Positions 5,412-5,599 of a DNA stretch of 5,599 bases are shown here, one piece after another; within the stretch, counting starts at the first letter, position 1; every line of letters starts with the position of its first letter. The notes beneath the pieces were generated by a model, which had not been told where the DNA came from, made no database searches, and saw only the letters and a list, made by a program, of their open reading frames with translations. This stretch comes from Acidobacteriota bacterium (GTDB lineage: Bacteria; Acidobacteriota; Blastocatellia; Pyrinomonadales; Pyrinomonadaceae), in NCBI GenBank assembly GCA_019247865.1, contig JAFBAJ010000418.1:1-5599 (forward strand). The letters run 5' to 3'. A program made the position numbers and the translations under genes.

Positions 5412-5599
5412 TTAGTGGGCGTTGAAGTTCGCCACCGGATAGTCTCCGTTCTGGCCCCACTCGATCTGTGCGATCGTCCCGTCAGAGGACTTACGCCAGT
5501 AGAAGAAGTCCAGCGTCGGGTCCGCGTCCGGACGCCAGACGGCGATGTCCGTCTTGCCGTCGCCGTCCCAGTCTCCCTGCGTCGGGAAGTCCGAAGCGG
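5412..5599 (-). CDS. C-terminal end of a second DxDGD-repeat protein (5' end beyond window)
   Basis: The frame is open from the window edge to a TAA at 5414-5412 and encodes 61 residues. It carries one repeat, DWDGDGKTDIAVWRPDADP, followed by an aromatic strand (FFYWRKSSDG) and the ending WGQNGDYPVANFNAH. The layout matches the last repeat of the gene at 3536-5137, with Trp for Tyr in the loop and a slightly longer linker after WRP. The first 24 bases of the terminal block are identical to those of the neighbour except at one position. This is a tandem paralogue. Its signal peptide and N-terminal domains lie outside the window, so whether it also has a P-domain-like module cannot be seen. Two hairpins follow the stop. 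Confidence 0.88.
   Translation of the reverse strand, partial: ASDFPTQGDWDGDGKTDIAVWRPDADPTLDFFYWRKSSDGTIAQIEWGQNGDYPVANFNAH

Overview
All recognisable genes in this window lie on the minus strand, so in transcription order they read from high to low coordinates. They are: the last 61 codons of a secreted DxDGD-repeat protein (5599-5412, 5' end outside the window); a complete secreted protein with a P-domain-like module and six DxDGD repeats (5137-3536); priA, the primosomal replication-restart helicase (3387-895); and the first 270 codons of lpxD, the lipid A acyltransferase (812-1, 3' end outside the window). The long ORFs on the plus strand opposite priA and the repeat protein are shadows produced by high-GC codon usage.

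LpxD implies a Gram-negative (diderm) bacterium that makes lipid A. High GC, a long PriA, abundant DYDGDGKTDxAVWRP repeats in secreted proteins and short tandem/palindromic intergenic elements resemble Acidobacteriota of the class Blastocatellia (Pyrinomonas-like). That assignment is inference from style, not from a marker gene.

Layout: 1-812 lpxD; 813-894 a spacer almost filled by a heptad-repeat hairpin that runs into the priA stop codon and also supplies a plausible lpxD promoter; 895-3387 priA; 3388-3535 a spacer holding a 26-bp inverted repeat built of CTTTGCGC-like octamers; 3536-5137 the P-domain/repeat protein; 5138-5411 a spacer with (in minus-strand order) two hairpins ending the upstream gene, a sigma70-like promoter, a structured 5' leader and a good Shine-Dalgarno site; 5412-5599 the paralogous repeat-protein tail.

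The two repeat proteins are tandem paralogues with the same C-terminal signature (WGQNGDYPxAN, then AH and stop) and a nearly identical stretch of DNA there, so they probably arose by duplication or exchange sequence. They have no evident functional link to priA or lpxD, which are housekeeping genes. I see no defence system, CRISPR array, transposase, tRNA or rRNA. The most interesting material is the set of intergenic hairpin repeats on both sides of priA and the domain architecture of the secreted paralogue pair.
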